A stretch of DNA of 64,000 nt from NCBI GenBank assembly GCA_024704765.1, contig JAKMXF010000305.1, positions 162,682 through 226,681 of the forward strand, given 5' to 3'. The stretch's first letter is position 1. Every line of letters starts with the position of its first letter. The notes beneath the pieces were generated by a model. It ran no database searches. It was not told where the DNA came from and worked only from the letters and a program-made list of their open reading frames with translations. Origin of the DNA: Oopsacas minuta. Lineage: Eukaryota; Porifera; Hexactinellida; Lyssacinosida; Leucopsacidae. Positions 23,182 through 35,600 of the stretch are shown here, piece after piece. A program made the translations under genes and the position numbers.

Positions 23182-24532
23182 TTGGTACTTTCCAACTGTA
23201 TGGGCCATTTCAAATGTCAAATACCATGTATTATCTCTTACGTAGGTTACTAGGGACAAAATACTCTTTACTTATGTAATGTTATAAGTCTATATATCAA
23301 ATGCTCGCATAATTTGGGCCCATAAATCCTCACTTAATGCCAGAACCCGACTGGATGACCTGGAGACAACCCTCGATAGGGCATAATAAGTAAGCTAATA
23401 GCAGTAATATAGAAACAGCAGAGAAAGAAACAAATAACTAATATATAGCTATATTAAGTACAGGTTTTTTATTAGCTTTTCTATCATCTTAGAAGTCATT
23501 TTTTCGGATTAATGAAAGTCGACATTTCGAATAAGGGCATGAAGCTTTGTATTATTGCGAAAAACTGTATTATAACTTAGCTATTTATAAGGAATCAGAT
23601 ATAAAAAACATAAACTAGGGGTAGGACAGCAGGAGTACGCCTGAATCTACTTAAATATATATTTAAGTAGCCAGGGCCTCAATTACACCAGGTTTTAATT
23701 AGAGATTAAACAGGTGGGTGCTTTGTTGTTATCCTAGAAGCGAGACTGTATCTACACTTACTACGCCGTCCAAGAATTTCAAATATACGTACATTAGAAC
23801 ACACCCAACTCCTGTTGTTTCAAACTTGAATACAGTAGACGCATAATATAGCCAGCGCTGTCCGGTTTTTATGGCACTTTGGGTACTGTTTGTTTTAGTA
23901 CTGCTATGTTAAGTGAGAGTTTACTGAACCAATTTCTTAGGGTGCTACGGTTTAACTGGACCACTTCAAAACACGTTCCTCCATGCCTGATTTAATAGCA
24001 ACAGTTATGAATACATACAAGTTTTGTGAACATCATATACAGACATTAGCACACATTTTTAGCAAACAAATTCAAACATGCGAGGTTACCATACGAAATT
24101 GCTGCTACTTCTATATAAATTTTACATGAACACAATCTCTACCTCAAAGCCTGAGAGTCTAGAGACTTCAGAACTCCCCAAGGTACCCAAACTTGGCGCC
24201 TATGTTAATATAAGTAGACTCCGCATAATAGGATTACATTGTACCAGTCCGTTTTGACCCAATTATGCGAAAAAAGGTGTCGCCCGATTAATCAGAATCA
24301 TTTAACACTATTTAGATTGTTCTGTTTCTGGCCAAGTGACCCGATTAAACGGTGGCTCTATTAAGCCTAGTCTACTGCAGTTCCAGACGATGTTCATATA
24401 ACCAAAATATATTCACGCTCATATCAAAGTGATATTTCCTACCAAGCCTCCAGTCGAGGCTATAACTCACAATCAATGATTTAGTTGTACTTTGTGGAGA
24501 TGGTGGATATGGAGAAGCGCTTTACACTGGAA
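23182..24532. other. No gene; contains MITE remnants
   Basis: AT-rich. The stretch 23833-23926 begins CAGTAGACGCATAATATAGC and ends with a loosely inverted TATGTTAAGTGAGAGTTTACTG, perhaps a tiny pogo-type MITE. The MITE at 24213-24377 is listed separately. Nothing else was seen. Confidence 0.4.
24213..24377. mobile_element. Decayed Tigger-type MITE related to 8663-8848
   Basis: It runs from AAGTAGACTCCGCATAATAG to AAGCCTAGTCTACTG. It shares with the 186-bp MITE the internal blocks TTTTGACCCAATTA and TGGCCAAGTGACCCGATTAA. The TA target is partly mutated. Confidence 0.7.
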
Positions 24533-26700
24533 CAGTGGCGGACATTTGACGAAATATTGGGGGGGGCGAAATTAGTTGAGACTCATCCCATTCTCAGTAT
24601 TCTTAGTCAGTGCCCCCTATTAATCTTCGTACTGCCAGCGGCTGATTTTGTGATTACATGTATCTTTTGTGTTTTGTGTTAGACGTATCGTATATCATAA
24701 TGAAAAGGACGGCGAATAACGCAAATCTTTATCAATAGCGTCATATTTTGCTAAAAGGGTGGAAACAAAAGCCGAAGAGAACAATCAGAATTGCTCTCTA
24801 GCCAGTACTGAAACCCTATTCCATCTACATCTGCGCATTCTGCGACAGTTACCCTCATTGGCCGCTACAATTTCAATTGATCAAGACGTGAATGTGAGTG
24901 GCCTTGGAATTTTGATTGACGGACCAACGCAGCCAAATTTACTGTCCTATCCGAGAGGCCAAAACAATCGTTCTTTTCGAGCAATCTGGTATACTAGCTT
25001 CCCATGGCTTGAATAGAGCATTGCAAATACAAGGCGTTTAGTTTTGCTAGTAGAAACTTTAGCACATCAATATCAAAAAGTAATACAGCATTTACTAAAG
25101 TTGGCTCTTCTACCTGGTCAAGGGCGATGGAAACAAACCGCGTTTTTAAGTCCCATGACGCAAGCTCTGATCACCTATTTTCCATAACTCGCTGGGAAAG
25201 TTACAGCACCCAGAAAAAGAATCCAACAGCCGGCATCAGAAATATAATAGAACCTGAGAGGCCTTCTGTAGTGGAAAATAATCGAGAATACATGAAAGCA
25301 CTGTTGGAGTATTCATCAGTATTTTTGTTCTGAGGGGATAGCATATAGAGGACACAATGAAACTAATGAATCTATTAATGTTGGAAAGTGGAAAGAATTT
25401 ATCAAGACTATGCTAGGCACTAACCCAACATTCAAACAACTGCACGGTAGAATGTTACAACATACAATGCGTACGATTACACGTCAAAGCGATCTCAATC
25501 GATTTGATAAAAGCGTTAGATTCCGAGGTTCGTCATCAAATTGAAAAACTATTAAACTGCGCGGGGATGTAATCAATGTTCATTGATGAATGCAAAGATA
25601 ATGTGGGGCATGAAGAACTGTCCACCCTGTTTTAGATCTGTAAACGAAGGACAAATCGAAAAGCGATTTTATGATCTCACCAGGCTAAAAGAAACTATTG
25701 CCCAGACTATTGTGAAAGGAGTTTTGCCAATCATTGAAAAACAGTTTTCTTCCACCACGCTATTGGCACTTGGAGCAGATGGCGCATCTATTATGAGCGG
25801 GTGTTACAAAAGTGCAGGTGTTAAACTAAAAAGACGTTACCCTTGGTTGCTGTACATCCATTGTGCTGCGCACCGTTTGAATTTAGTTGTAGCTGCTTAT
25901 TTTTGGACAGTTTCTGAAGCAAATAATGTTATAAATGTCCATAAGTCGTTACATGACATTCTCAACATCGCCATTCACAGGGAAATATTGGAATCTGTTC
26001 AAAAGGAGTGTTATCCCAAACTGAGTATAATGGCAGCCTCCTCTCTCACAGAAATCCGATGGTGTTGTAAGTTTGAGGAAGGTAACACTATAGTGAAAAG
26101 ACTTCGGGCAATTCTTGTACATCTACAGAAGATTTGGTGCTTCGAATTCAAACCAAGTTGATTTGGCTTCGGGTCTCTATCACAAGATTCTCTCGGGAAA
26201 ATTTGTTATATCGCTTTGCTTTATCCACAAGGTATTAGTGTATTCTTTTTGCCTTCCAAATCACCAGCAATAAAGGGCAGGGTCAGAGTTTGAAAGCTGT
26301 AGGAATGTTTCTACCATCTCTAGATGCTATATTTAGTCACGATCATTTAGACGTAGCACTGAAAAGAGTACAAAAACCTCGAGGTTTGAAAGTGTGGCAT
26401 GTGGGCTAACTCTATTAGGAGGTATATGGGTTAGAAACTTAGTTTATTGAGAAATATTCCAAAAACATCTTGGGCATATCTATCTATCCCTCCACGAAAA
26501 ACTGAAGTCTCATTAATGGATTTGTCATCAACTGATACTACCTTCACTAATCCATAGCAAGATGGTAAGTCAGTAGGTATTGACTCATTTTCCCCTTCAG
26601 AATCTGTCAATAGCTCTACTAAAGTAGACTCTAATGAATCCGAACAGGTCCGAAAGGTTATAGAACTTCTGGGAAATGTTCATAAATGTTCAAAAATAAC
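24533..26700 (+). mobile_element. hAT transposon, 3' end not found
   Basis: The left terminus CAGTGGCGGACATTTGACG followed by a G run matches the termini of the hAT at 3648-6795. The transposase relic follows on the plus strand. No right terminus or target duplication was found, so the 3' limit is approximate. Confidence 0.65.
24759..26420 (+). pseudogene. hAT transposase (ZMYM1-like), broken
   Basis: The plus strand opens with METKAEENNQNCSL. LGILIDGPTQPNLLSYP and RSFRAIWYTSFPWLE form the TTF-type zinc-finger block. The sequence continues with SNTAFTKVG and HLFSITRWESY after a frameshift. The core at 25583-26161 has ALGADGASIMSGCYKSAGV and then YIHCAAHRLNLVVA, the typical hAT RNase-H-like region, and TEIRWCCK. 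After a stop at 26161 coding-like sequence continues (ASGLYHKILSGKFVISLCF). The dimerisation domain was not recognised. Frameshifts and stops make it dead. It lies antisense to the DOCK gene in its intron. Confidence 0.87.
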
Positions 26701-27127
26701 TAATTGTATCAAATTCTACTGTGGACTAATACATTTCGATATATTACACATGTTTACAGATAAATAACCGTTTGCACAACTATCGACAAAATGTCCCCTA
26801 CATCTCATAATATTGTTTCCGAACGAATTAATTTGCAGGATGTGCTGCATACCCATGCGAATATAATTAGCACAAAGTATGGACATAAAATGTAGAGAAA
26901 TACCATCTGTTTGAATAAATGAAACTCAACATTTGAAATAGCAGTATACAAGAATACTGTATTTCTAGGTTTACACAGTTTTTGGAAGAATGATTAACTT
27001 ATGTCCAGTAATAGGTGAAAGTAATGGTATATACTGAGCACTCTTTCATAATATTTTCGTACAAATACATTGTAGGACTCAATAGAAATTCACATAATTG
27101 GTAAGATTTGTGAAAACCAAGAACAAA
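26701..27127. other. No gene recognised
   Basis: AT-rich intronic stretch between the hAT relic and the Helitron. Confidence 0.45.
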
Positions 27128-28014
27128 TCTATATTATTAAAACTCAATTGTTGTTTGTTTGTCTGTTTGTTTGTCCGTTGTCAAGGAAAGGATTAAAGGT
27201 ATGCAATAATGAAATTGTCGAATAACTTTGCATCTATCGTGTTTATCAAGGAGGTAAACAGAAATCAATAAAACTTCACTATATATATCAAACATGCTGA
27301 ATCAGATTTTCACACTTTGGATTAATCATATGTAAATTTATTGTGGTTTTTATGTATATAAAGTAAGCAAAGAGCTGAAATCTTGAAATATTCGTAGGCA
27401 CTTGCTCTCACAGATTTATAGGGGAAACACAATAGTTTGATCTAGAATTTAGCATGTTCAAGTTTCTTATTTGTAAATTTATTGGTATTTTTATGAATAT
27501 AAAGTGTAAAAATAGCCAATTTCAAAATATATATACAGGCTTGCGCTAAACGGCTACCCAGGAGCAACAGAAGACACTATACAAGAATTTTGCATTTTCA
27601 AGTTTCTCATATTTAAATTTATTGTTGTTTTATGAATATTAAGTAAAAAAATTTCAAAATTGAGGTGGAATCATACTTTCAACGACTATCCTGGGGTAAT
27701 CGAGTATGCTGAATCCGATTATGGCATTGTTTGTTTGTTTCTCCGTTGATATGTAAAGCTATTGTTGTTATTGTTAATATAAAATACACAAAGTAGTCAA
27801 ATCTCAAAAATTTACTCAGATACTTGCTCTCAACGGTTACAAATTGGGCTGAACTTACAAATTTTTCAATATATATGGCATATATGTATATATGGTAATT
27901 ACATATATATTTATGATAATACTCAATTGGACCGTCAATTTGGAGAATAATGGATACCTCGAGGCGCAATGAGCCGAGTTCATCGCGAAGCGACGAGCCA
28001 AAGGCACGTACTAG
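27128..28014 (+). mobile_element. Non-autonomous Helitron with internal tandem repeats
   Basis: It begins TCTATATTATTAAAACTCAA after an A, followed by TTTGTTTGTCTGTTTGTTTG, a form familiar from animal Helitron 5' ends. It ends with a small hairpin (TCGCGAAGCGA) upstream of CTAG at 28011-28014. No target duplication is expected or seen. About four degenerate ~140-bp repeats fill the middle. No Rep/helicase coding remains. The Helitron gene at 61203-64000 could be the autonomous relative. Confidence 0.75.
27290..27850 (+). repeat. ~140-bp degenerate tandem repeats (Helitron interior)
   Basis: Units start near 27294, 27444, 27580 and 27706 with an ATGCTGAATCCGATT-like block, then AATTTATTGTTGTTTTTATG, AAGTAAAAAAAT and CTCAACGGCTAC ... 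GGGGTAATCGAG. The same unit occurs at 60320-60880 and singly in MULE 3' ends. Confidence 0.75.
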
Positions 28015-28454
28015 AGAATTTTAGAATCCAATTGTGCATACGATTAAGGTACATCAGGTTGAGAACAACAGTATCACCTGTTATGTCACCAAATGTGCAG
28101 ATATATTTATCTCCTAACGGATACTAATCCGACTTCAACTAATTAAGTTGGATTAATTAAAGTGAAATTATCAATCCTATTGCAAACACACAATAAACAA
28201 CAAATCAATCAACGATGTTGAACAGTATAGAATTTTTTGACACAAATTACATCAATGTTTGTCATGGTGGGTTGGATAATTGATATGTATATAGATTTTA
28301 CAGTGAAATATTTTCACTTCCTATGTCAATAATGAACTAAAACTCGATAATTGTTACAATTATAGTCTTATCAAGATAGCCAATTTATGCTACATACCCA
28401 ACTTCACCTACTCTGATAATAAATTTTGATGTGATATCTATGAAGGGTATCGCA
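28015..28454. other. No gene recognised
   Basis: AT-rich spacer between Helitron and mariner. Confidence 0.45.
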
Positions 28455-28456
28455 TA

Positions 28457-29787
28457 TCAGGGCGTTTAATAAGTCTTGCGGGTCATGATATATCTTAGGA
28501 ATTAGTCAAGCAATACATCTAACTTTCATATATTATAAGCCCATATAGTTAACTCCATATACTGAAAGTTTCAAGCTTATTCAATACAAATAATGAATCT
28601 TTGAGATAGTTCGTGTAGTCAATTTATACCCACTGTTGAATTTATGGCTTCAAAGGATGGTAATTTTAACTTCAAATGGCGAACTTACATAGAGTTTCGC
28701 ACAATACTCAAGATCCAGCCCGTACAGATCTTCAGCGAGTTACAGGATATATTGTGCGTGGATTGCCCTTCCAGATCTACAGTAGAGCGATGGGCTGTCC
28801 GTTTTAGATCTGGTGATGCTGATGTCACAGATTTTCCTCGATCTGGAAGACCAGTATCCGCCACCACTTCAGAGAATATCGCACTCATTGAAAGTATGGT
28901 CATGGAAGACAAGTGCATTACTGTCAATCAGTTATAACAAAGTATGGAGATTTCACCGGAAGCTATTCATACAATTCTGACAACTGAACTTGGCTACCAA
29001 TCGATATGTGGGAAATGGGTCCCGCATAAGCTCAGTGAGAATCAAAGGTTGGCACGACTTAATATTGCCAAGAAACTCTTGGAAACTTATGAGAACTGCG
29101 ATTCTAGACGCCTAACAGAGATTATTACTGGTGATAAGACGTGGGTGTGCTATTCAACACCATATAGCAAGTGTAAGAAGCGATCATGGATGAGGGGCGA
29201 CGAAAAACGGGCGAAAATTCCTAGGCCAGACTTCAGAAAACCTAAGATTATGTATACCATCTTCTTTAGTAGTCATGGAATTGTCTCGCAATTACCTTGT
29301 GAGAGTGGCAAGGCTGTCGCTGCTACATTCTTTACAGAGCAAGTGCTTTCACACTTGATAAAAACTCTAGAAAGTACCGCCCGAAAAGCGGAACTCGAGG
29401 AATGAAGATTTTAATTGATAACGCCAGTTCCCATACAACTAAGCTTTCCAAAACTTTCTTGCAAGTAGAAGGGTTAGAATTACTTCCCCATCCACCATAC
29501 TCGCCAGACCTAGCTCCGTGTGATTTTTGGCTATTCCCCAAGCTTAAAATATACCTTCAGGGCGAATATTTAACACATGACAAGCACTCGGAACGGACCT
29601 GTAGCAGTACTTCAAATCCATCCCCGAAGAAGAGTACAGAAATGTGTTTTACAAGTGGGTAGAAATGTTAAAACTTTGTGTATCTGCAGGAGGGGATTAC
29701 TTTGAATAAATAATATAGTGAATTAGTGTGTATGGTGTTTGTATCATATTCTATGATATCACCTGCAAGGCTTATTGAACTCCCCAG
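28457..29787 (+). mobile_element. mariner transposon, full length
   Basis: The inverted ends TCAGGGCGTTTAATAAGTC and, inwards from the right, CTGGGGAGTTCAATAAGCC are flanked by TA (28455-28456, 29788-29789). Its length is 1,331 bp and it has one transposase pseudogene on the plus strand. Confidence 0.9.
28644..29662 (+). pseudogene. mariner (DD34D) transposase, inactive
   Basis: MASKDGNFNFKWRTYIEFR starts the N-terminal domain. PSRSTVERWAVRFRSG and DFPRSGRPVSATTSENI form the helix-turn-helix/linker. A stop at 28935-28937 is followed by an open frame at 28944-29405 with WVPHKLSENQRLARL and IITGDKTWVCYSTPYSKCKK (the GDE-type block is GDK). After another stop, ILIDNASSHTTKLSK supplies the second Asp. 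HPPYSPDLAPCDFWLFPKL supplies the third, 34 residues on. The C-terminus is shifted. Two breaks and frame errors make it non-functional. Confidence 0.92.
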
Positions 29788-29789
29788 TA

Positions 29790-32438
29790 ATATTAAAATA
29801 ACCATATAAATGATATTCAGCATTACGTCAGTTATCTTTCCAATAAAGTATATATGTATCTACAAATCAGTGTAGTGATTATTGGATTATTGTAAATATG
29901 TATGTGGATTTAACAAAATATAATCTAATGAAGGTTCTATAGTACTACAAACTGATTGCTAAATGATTTGAATACACTTTGGAATCGTCTTAAAAAAACA
30001 ATAAGTTAGATTCTTCACTAATAAAAGTGTTTCAATTGGTAGGTGGCCGCGAGACAGCTTGTTGCTTCAAGTTACCTTAGGTTATATATAGCTAAAGACT
30101 TGGAGTTTTGGGTCGTTACGTCACGGGGTAAGATACACGGCACTACATGTCTCGGGGAGAATATTTACGCAAATTGATATTATTATTATCCATGGTCCAT
30201 CAAAGTTCCATTTTATGGCCTTATGTGGTAACAATTTTTTCTTATGATAATATTATTCTTTAGTCAAATTGTCTCCTGTAATGTCTACAAAATTATTTCA
30301 AATAATTTCTCTGCTTACTACAGAATTTTGATTTGAAAGGGAGCTCAATAAGTTTCCATGGGTTAAACAATTGAGTCATGTCCTGTCATATGATATTCAA
30401 ATATTGACTGAACAGTACCTTAGGATATTCATGAGGTCGATCTGGTGCAAAATATTTCGCCATCCAGCAAACCTAATTACTATTGTGTTTCCAAAGATTG
30501 AATAGACTAATGTGTCAACAAATTCATTCCAATGGTGACCTAACCGTTTCTAGGAGATTATCACAGAGCCCAGGAAATTTTGAATGGACCAGATTTCGTA
30601 ATAGTTCCTGTTTCCGCAAATATCAAATGCCACTTGATCAAATAAGGAGCTATAGAGTTGACAATAAGTATATAAATACAATTGTTACTGTATCAAATCA
30701 ATCACAAGATAGCTACGCTAAAAATGAGCTCATTGAAGTGGACATTAATATGAAGATATCCTTCAATCAGGATCTGATGCTGAGACAGACTGTGACAGTA
30801 TACCCGAGCCTCCACCCCGGTATTCTGAAGTTGAGAAACAGAAACCAAAATGTCCGGGAAGAAAGGAGGAAAGGGAGGCGATCTTAATACAGCCTTAGGT
30901 CATAAGAAGGCTAAATATATAAAAGGGTATAACGAGCGAAAAATGGAAACATATTTATATCAGAAGGTGTTACTAGCAATTCCAATGCCGGGGTACTGGA
31001 ACATTTTCAACCGGGATTCAATCCCAGGATTAAGTAGTCCAATCCCGGGATTCTCAAACGAATTGATCACACTCCAAAATTGTCTTCCATTGAAAAATAT
31101 CACGTCCACCAAATTAGGAAGCTGCAAAAATTGTATGAAACAACGGCAATCTGATGTTCGTAGTATTACATAATATAATATTACCAATGCATACACATAA
31201 TGTATACTACACATCACAATAGTACATTCTGAACTGAACCGATATTGTTATTCTTTGGCTATATGACAGTGGACCTCGTTAGATCTCGAGAATTTGCAGG
31301 TACACCAATTTGGACACATTATAAGCGATCATCTGTGGAAATCTGGCAGAAATGCAAGATTTGTAAGACGAATCTAAAGTGTCATGAGGGTCAACCAAAG
31401 GTTCTCATAATTATTCTCATTCATTTTGCATTAAATTCAATGTTGAAGAACGTGAATATATCCTCAATAATCGCCGTACAACTGAAAGCAAGCAAATGAC
31501 TTGTAACTATTACAAAGAATAATCCATCAATCATTGTATTAGTATAAGCTATGTACTTATATAGAAGTAAAATTTTAATGTATCAATTAAGCATGCTCAA
31601 TCCTGGATTGAACAATATCTCAATCCAGAAATCCCCGAAATGGAACCCCTAGGTGTACACTTCAAATAAATATATATTTTAATAATAATAATAATAATGT
31701 ATTGATTCCACATCTGTATCTTTAACTAATATGTACAATTAAAATATACTTCATTATGTGTATTTGATTTCTCAATATTTAAGTATCAGGAAGATTTTAA
31801 TAAAGTTGATTTTCCATTAGAAAGTATGTCTCGTGACTATCTGAAAAGGGATTATAATGCCTTGACATATCATATTTGATGATATACAAATTGGGATAAT
31901 TTTGCCCCGTCAGATAGTAGGCACCAACAGGGACTAATTAGAATGGAAAACTTAATAGTTCATACCGTGCAAAATTCTTCAAATACCAATTTGACAAGCA
32001 CGGGACCAAGTTATGTAGAGAAGGCTATGTAGTAAATAGTCTAAATACTACGGGTTGCAACCTACCACTATACAAAGTAGTTTTAAAGAGTATACTTCAT
32101 ATTGCATAAGTAGTTAAATTTGAAACAATTATATATGAGTAATGTGGTATATAGTGACCATGGATGAGCTATTTCCACTCATTTAAATATTTAAGATGCA
32201 TTTATATAACCAAAAATGCATGTGTTGATAATGTCAAAATAAAACCTCGCAGAAACCGAGAATTTTGCATCAGGATGTTGTTTTGGCCGAAGTATGTATT
32301 TGGTACTTTGAATTGCAAAATCGTGGAATTTATCACGAATAAATGTACTGCACATTTATAGAACAGCAGAGTAGCAACCATTATAGCCTAAAAATTTTAG
32401 AATGTGCCAAAATATTTGCCTCGAAACAATTTTTTGGT
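29790..32438. other. No host gene; possible MITE
   Basis: Mostly featureless intronic DNA. A 134-residue plus-strand frame at 30483-30887 and an overlapping one at 30850-31173 have no domain I know. A possible non-autonomous element spans about 30985-31655: its left side GGGGTACTGGAACATTTTC and its right side read inwards AGGGGTTCCATTTCGGGG look related, with repeated GGATTCAATCC motifs, but no target duplication could be fixed. A short TAA microsatellite is at 31678-31700. Confidence 0.4.
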
Positions 32439-32446
32439 AAAATATG

Positions 32447-33613
32447 CAGGCTTGCCGTGGATGAGAAAATCCAATCCATATCCATATCCATATCTATGTC
32501 ATTTTTGCGTGGATATCCACCAACCAGGATATCCATGAATATTTCAAAGGCCTAGAACATCTTGTCTATAACGGCCATTCAAGGCTAGTGGTGACTATTA
32601 TGTACAGGTAACCGCTATGTAGATGTAGATTACTAATGAAAATCCATTCATATACTAAACGTTATATACTGAAGCTCTAGATATTATGTAAACTGTCATT
32701 CATAAACTCTCCGATATCACTATCGTCTTCAAGTGACAGGGACATGGATTCATTGTTGATGACCATCGCAACTTCCTTTGGCTCGATTACAATTCCCAGC
32801 TTCTTGATTATTGTGATATACATTTTCTGGTATCTGATGTATACTAATTTCTTCATGACCGCCGGTGACATTCTCTTTCTCATTTTTGAAAGTAGGTTGC
32901 CGACCTGGCTGAACAACCTCTCCATTGCTGCAGAAGATATTGGTGCCGAGAACATTATCTTTGCACAGGTGCGCAGAAGTGTTAAGACACTGTACCGCCA
33001 AAACTGAGTTGGATCTTTCATTGGTACCCGGGTGTGTCTGAATTCTTGGAGCTCTATACCAAGAGTAGTAGCCTTTTGCCTTTTGGCTAGCAACACCAGA
33101 ATTCACGAGTGAAAAGGATGAATAGCAGTAGCAATAATTGCATCATAATTGCATAGTAATTGGTTACCTTTCACCAACATAGATCTTGAGAGAATTCAAA
33201 ACTTTACATGAAATCTGGCACTATTCGTGACACAATAATTGGCTACCTACACGACTTCACCGATCTTACCGATAATAACTAATTTTCCATCAAATCGATT
33301 CTCAATTGGGAATCAAATAATTTCATAATTTGATATTCATACGGTATGAAATAATAATCATGTGGTGCCGGTTAGTTACATGTAATACACCAGCTTAGGT
33401 GATGAGGCTAATTGATGGGGCCGACAAAATTTAGATGGGCGCTAGCCCCATCTAACCCCATGCTAGAGCCGCCACTGAACAACACTAGTAAATGTACTTA
33501 GTAATATTGTTAATTTAATTATAACAGCATCCCCATTATTGAATATCCTATCGATATACACGATATCCATGGATATGACCAATCCATCCACGGATATATC
33601 CAAGGCGAGCCTG
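32447..33613 (-). mobile_element. hAT element, internally deleted, carrying only the dimerisation domain
   Basis: The ends CAGGCTTGCCGTGGATG and, inwards from the right, CAGGCTCGCCTTGGATA are flanked by AAAATATG (32439-32446) and AAATTATG (33614-33621), 7 of 8 alike. Subterminal ATCCATATCC-type repeats occur at both ends. The only coding relic is the hAT C-terminal domain at 32677-33106 (minus). A GCCGCCACTG near 33466 may be one end of another hAT fragment. Confidence 0.8.
32677..33106 (-). pseudogene. hAT transposase C-terminal dimerisation domain
   Basis: A minus-strand frame of 139 codons contains FSAPISSAAMERLFSQVGN and LLSKMRKRMSPAVMKKLVYI, the standard hAT dimerisation block of ZBED-type transposases (SSAASERVFS...RxxLSPxxVxxLVFL). 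The acidic tail LSLEDDSDIGEFMND ends at TAA. The zinc finger and RNase-H region are missing upstream because of the internal deletion of the element at 32447-33613. Confidence 0.87.
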
Positions 33614-33791
33614 AAATTATGCCATTGTTTGATAGTTTCTAATGGCCGATATATCGGTATATACTGCATCTTCCATTTCCAATTAAATGTATTTAATGAT
33701 CCATATAAAGTATTTTGCATAAAACTAAAAATATTGTTATGATAAAGTTTACTAGTTCTTGAGTTACTACAAGGATCATGGATGAGACATA

Positions 33792-34539
33792 CAGTTGAAG
33801 CCGCTAATCTGGACTCGGATCATCCGATATCCGCTTGAACGAGACAGTGGTTTGGGAACAGATTTTTTACATAGAAAAATCGTCGGATAATTGGGATATT
33901 GAATAGGTTAATCGGGATTTTTCATCCCGATTACCCGAATATTTAAAAGTTCACAATCGGTTATTTAGGATTTCTTATTCCGAAAAACCGAATATGATTT
34001 ATATTCGCTTAATTGGGATTTTTATCCCAATATTACAATTCCACATTTATTCAGAATAATTGATAAATGGTTTGTTCTAAAGCTAGGAATTTGAATATTA
34101 TCTACAACCATGACAATACAACACCGATGCGATTACCATTTACTAAACTAAGATTTTAACATTGCTTACCTGCCTCAGGTTCCATTGGCTATTCCACCGT
34201 GTATGATTCCCTCAATAATGACCAGACAGTTGGATATCCAAACATTTTGCATGGGTTGCAGTAATAAGCACATGTCATATTATTTAAACTTTATTTCTTA
34301 CTTTCTAAGTATATAGCGTAACGTATTCTATGACCTCTTGAAGCGGAACTATACCCATACTACAACCAAATCTCTACTAGACCCTAGATAAATCAGGATT
34401 AGTAGTATAGAAATAAGATATATCTGGTCATGTGACAATGAAAAACTAGTTTTGAATACTTAAATAATCATAATCGGTTAATCGGTTAATCGGGACAAAC
34501 ATTGACTCCCGAGCTGTCCCGATTAAGCGACTTCCACTG
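33792..34539. mobile_element. Tigger/pogo-type MITE, copy 2 (inverted relative to 1836-2592)
   Basis: It starts CAGTTGAAGCCGCTAATCTG, ends with the complement of CAGTGGAAGTCGCTTAATC, and has TA on both sides (33790-33791, 34540-34541). The whole interior is the reverse complement of 1836-2592. For example, the GGATATCCAA...ATGCAAAATG segment occurs near 2145 in one copy and near 34235 in the other. Confidence 0.88.
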
Positions 34540-34541
34540 TA

Positions 34542-35240
34542 GTATGAATATCTAGTTATAACTCAATAATTGTGATATTTATTGTCAAACCAATATACCC
34601 AACAATAGGGCTGAGGTTGGCTAGGCAAGTAGGTATTCTTGTACATAATCTATGAAGCTTTGTAAATATAATTGTAAAAATAAATACCTACCAATTATTT
34701 ATGCAATAGTGTTGCGATTGTATCTGAAAAATATAAAAATGAAATTCAATAACATGGACTCAAAATGTATCATCTCAAAAGTACCTGAGTGCCAGAATTC
34801 ATGCATATATATTTTATTAGCTCTAAAAACCGTAAGAACAATGAAATAAATTGGTGGAAATGATGATATCTGCTTAACCCAATATATAATTCCCTAACAG
34901 TTACTGGAAATAGATAAGGTTAGACAGTTAACTGAGTAAGTAGTAATACAAATTGATATATTATCTTTTAAGCATATTGGTAATCTTAAAAGTGACCATA
35001 TATGAGTATATTCAATGATTACGTCAAATATGCAATAGCTTTCATATATCAAAATGTATTACAAGTGCATGGAAAGTTGGGTATATACCATAAATAGACT
35101 ATACTGATTTGACATTGTTTTTACGATTATTGAATTTAATATATCCCAAATTAACAAAGTATGAAAATCCATGAAGTGGTCTTAAATTTAAGTTTTTCAA
35201 TTACTTTCCAATTCAATAATGAGTTGAAATTCTCACCTTC
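34542..35240. other. No gene recognised
   Basis: AT-rich intronic DNA. The open frame at 34652-34849 has no domain. Confidence 0.45.
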
Positions 35241-35600
35241 CTAGTTACAAAGAAGACTTACATGTTGGAAACAAGGGGTATTGATTTTAAGAGGATATAG
35301 GCAATAATCAACCGGAAAACTGTCGAAATTTGGATAGCGGAATGTTTTCTGAAAATCTTTTCGATTAAGCCAATTGTTGCGAATACCCTTCAATAGATGA
35401 ACAAAGTCAAGCATAAGGAATATTTCTGTCCAATGGACGAGGCACATTAATCCCCTCAAATTATTGGGAGAAAACATTGTAAAGAGATTAAGAATCAACG
35501 GGTAGCTATCAGTTGCCATAACTTGAACGCCCAAAGCGCAATGTTCAATAGTGATAATGATAGATGTAATGACCAAGCGAACCTCGATAGTAATATATTA
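35241..35600 (-). pseudogene. P-element-like transposase fragment
   Basis: A minus-strand frame has QVMATDSYPLILNLFTMFSP, then LDFVHLLKGIRNNWLN and KTFRYPNFD. The DxxHLLKxIRNNW signature is known from P-like transposases (the GTP-binding/insertion region after the first catalytic block). Both ends are cut, and the neighbourhood holds no other part of the gene. It is the same superfamily as the 3' part at 1-612 but covers a different part of the protein. Confidence 0.65.

Noticed and set aside
27290-27850. CRISPR-like or satellite array
   Set aside because: Units are ~140 bp, degenerate, have no unique spacers and lie inside Helitron termini, so they are Helitron internal repeats.
30483-31173. 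Two overlapping plus-strand open frames as a small gene
   Set aside because: No recognisable domain, splice context or coding bias by eye; the second frame runs through a likely MITE end.
33400-33475. A second complete hAT ending at GCCGCCACTG near 33466, pairing with the left end at 24533
   Set aside because: Flanking 8-mers differ, and the site lies inside another hAT with its own duplication, so it is at most a nested fragment.
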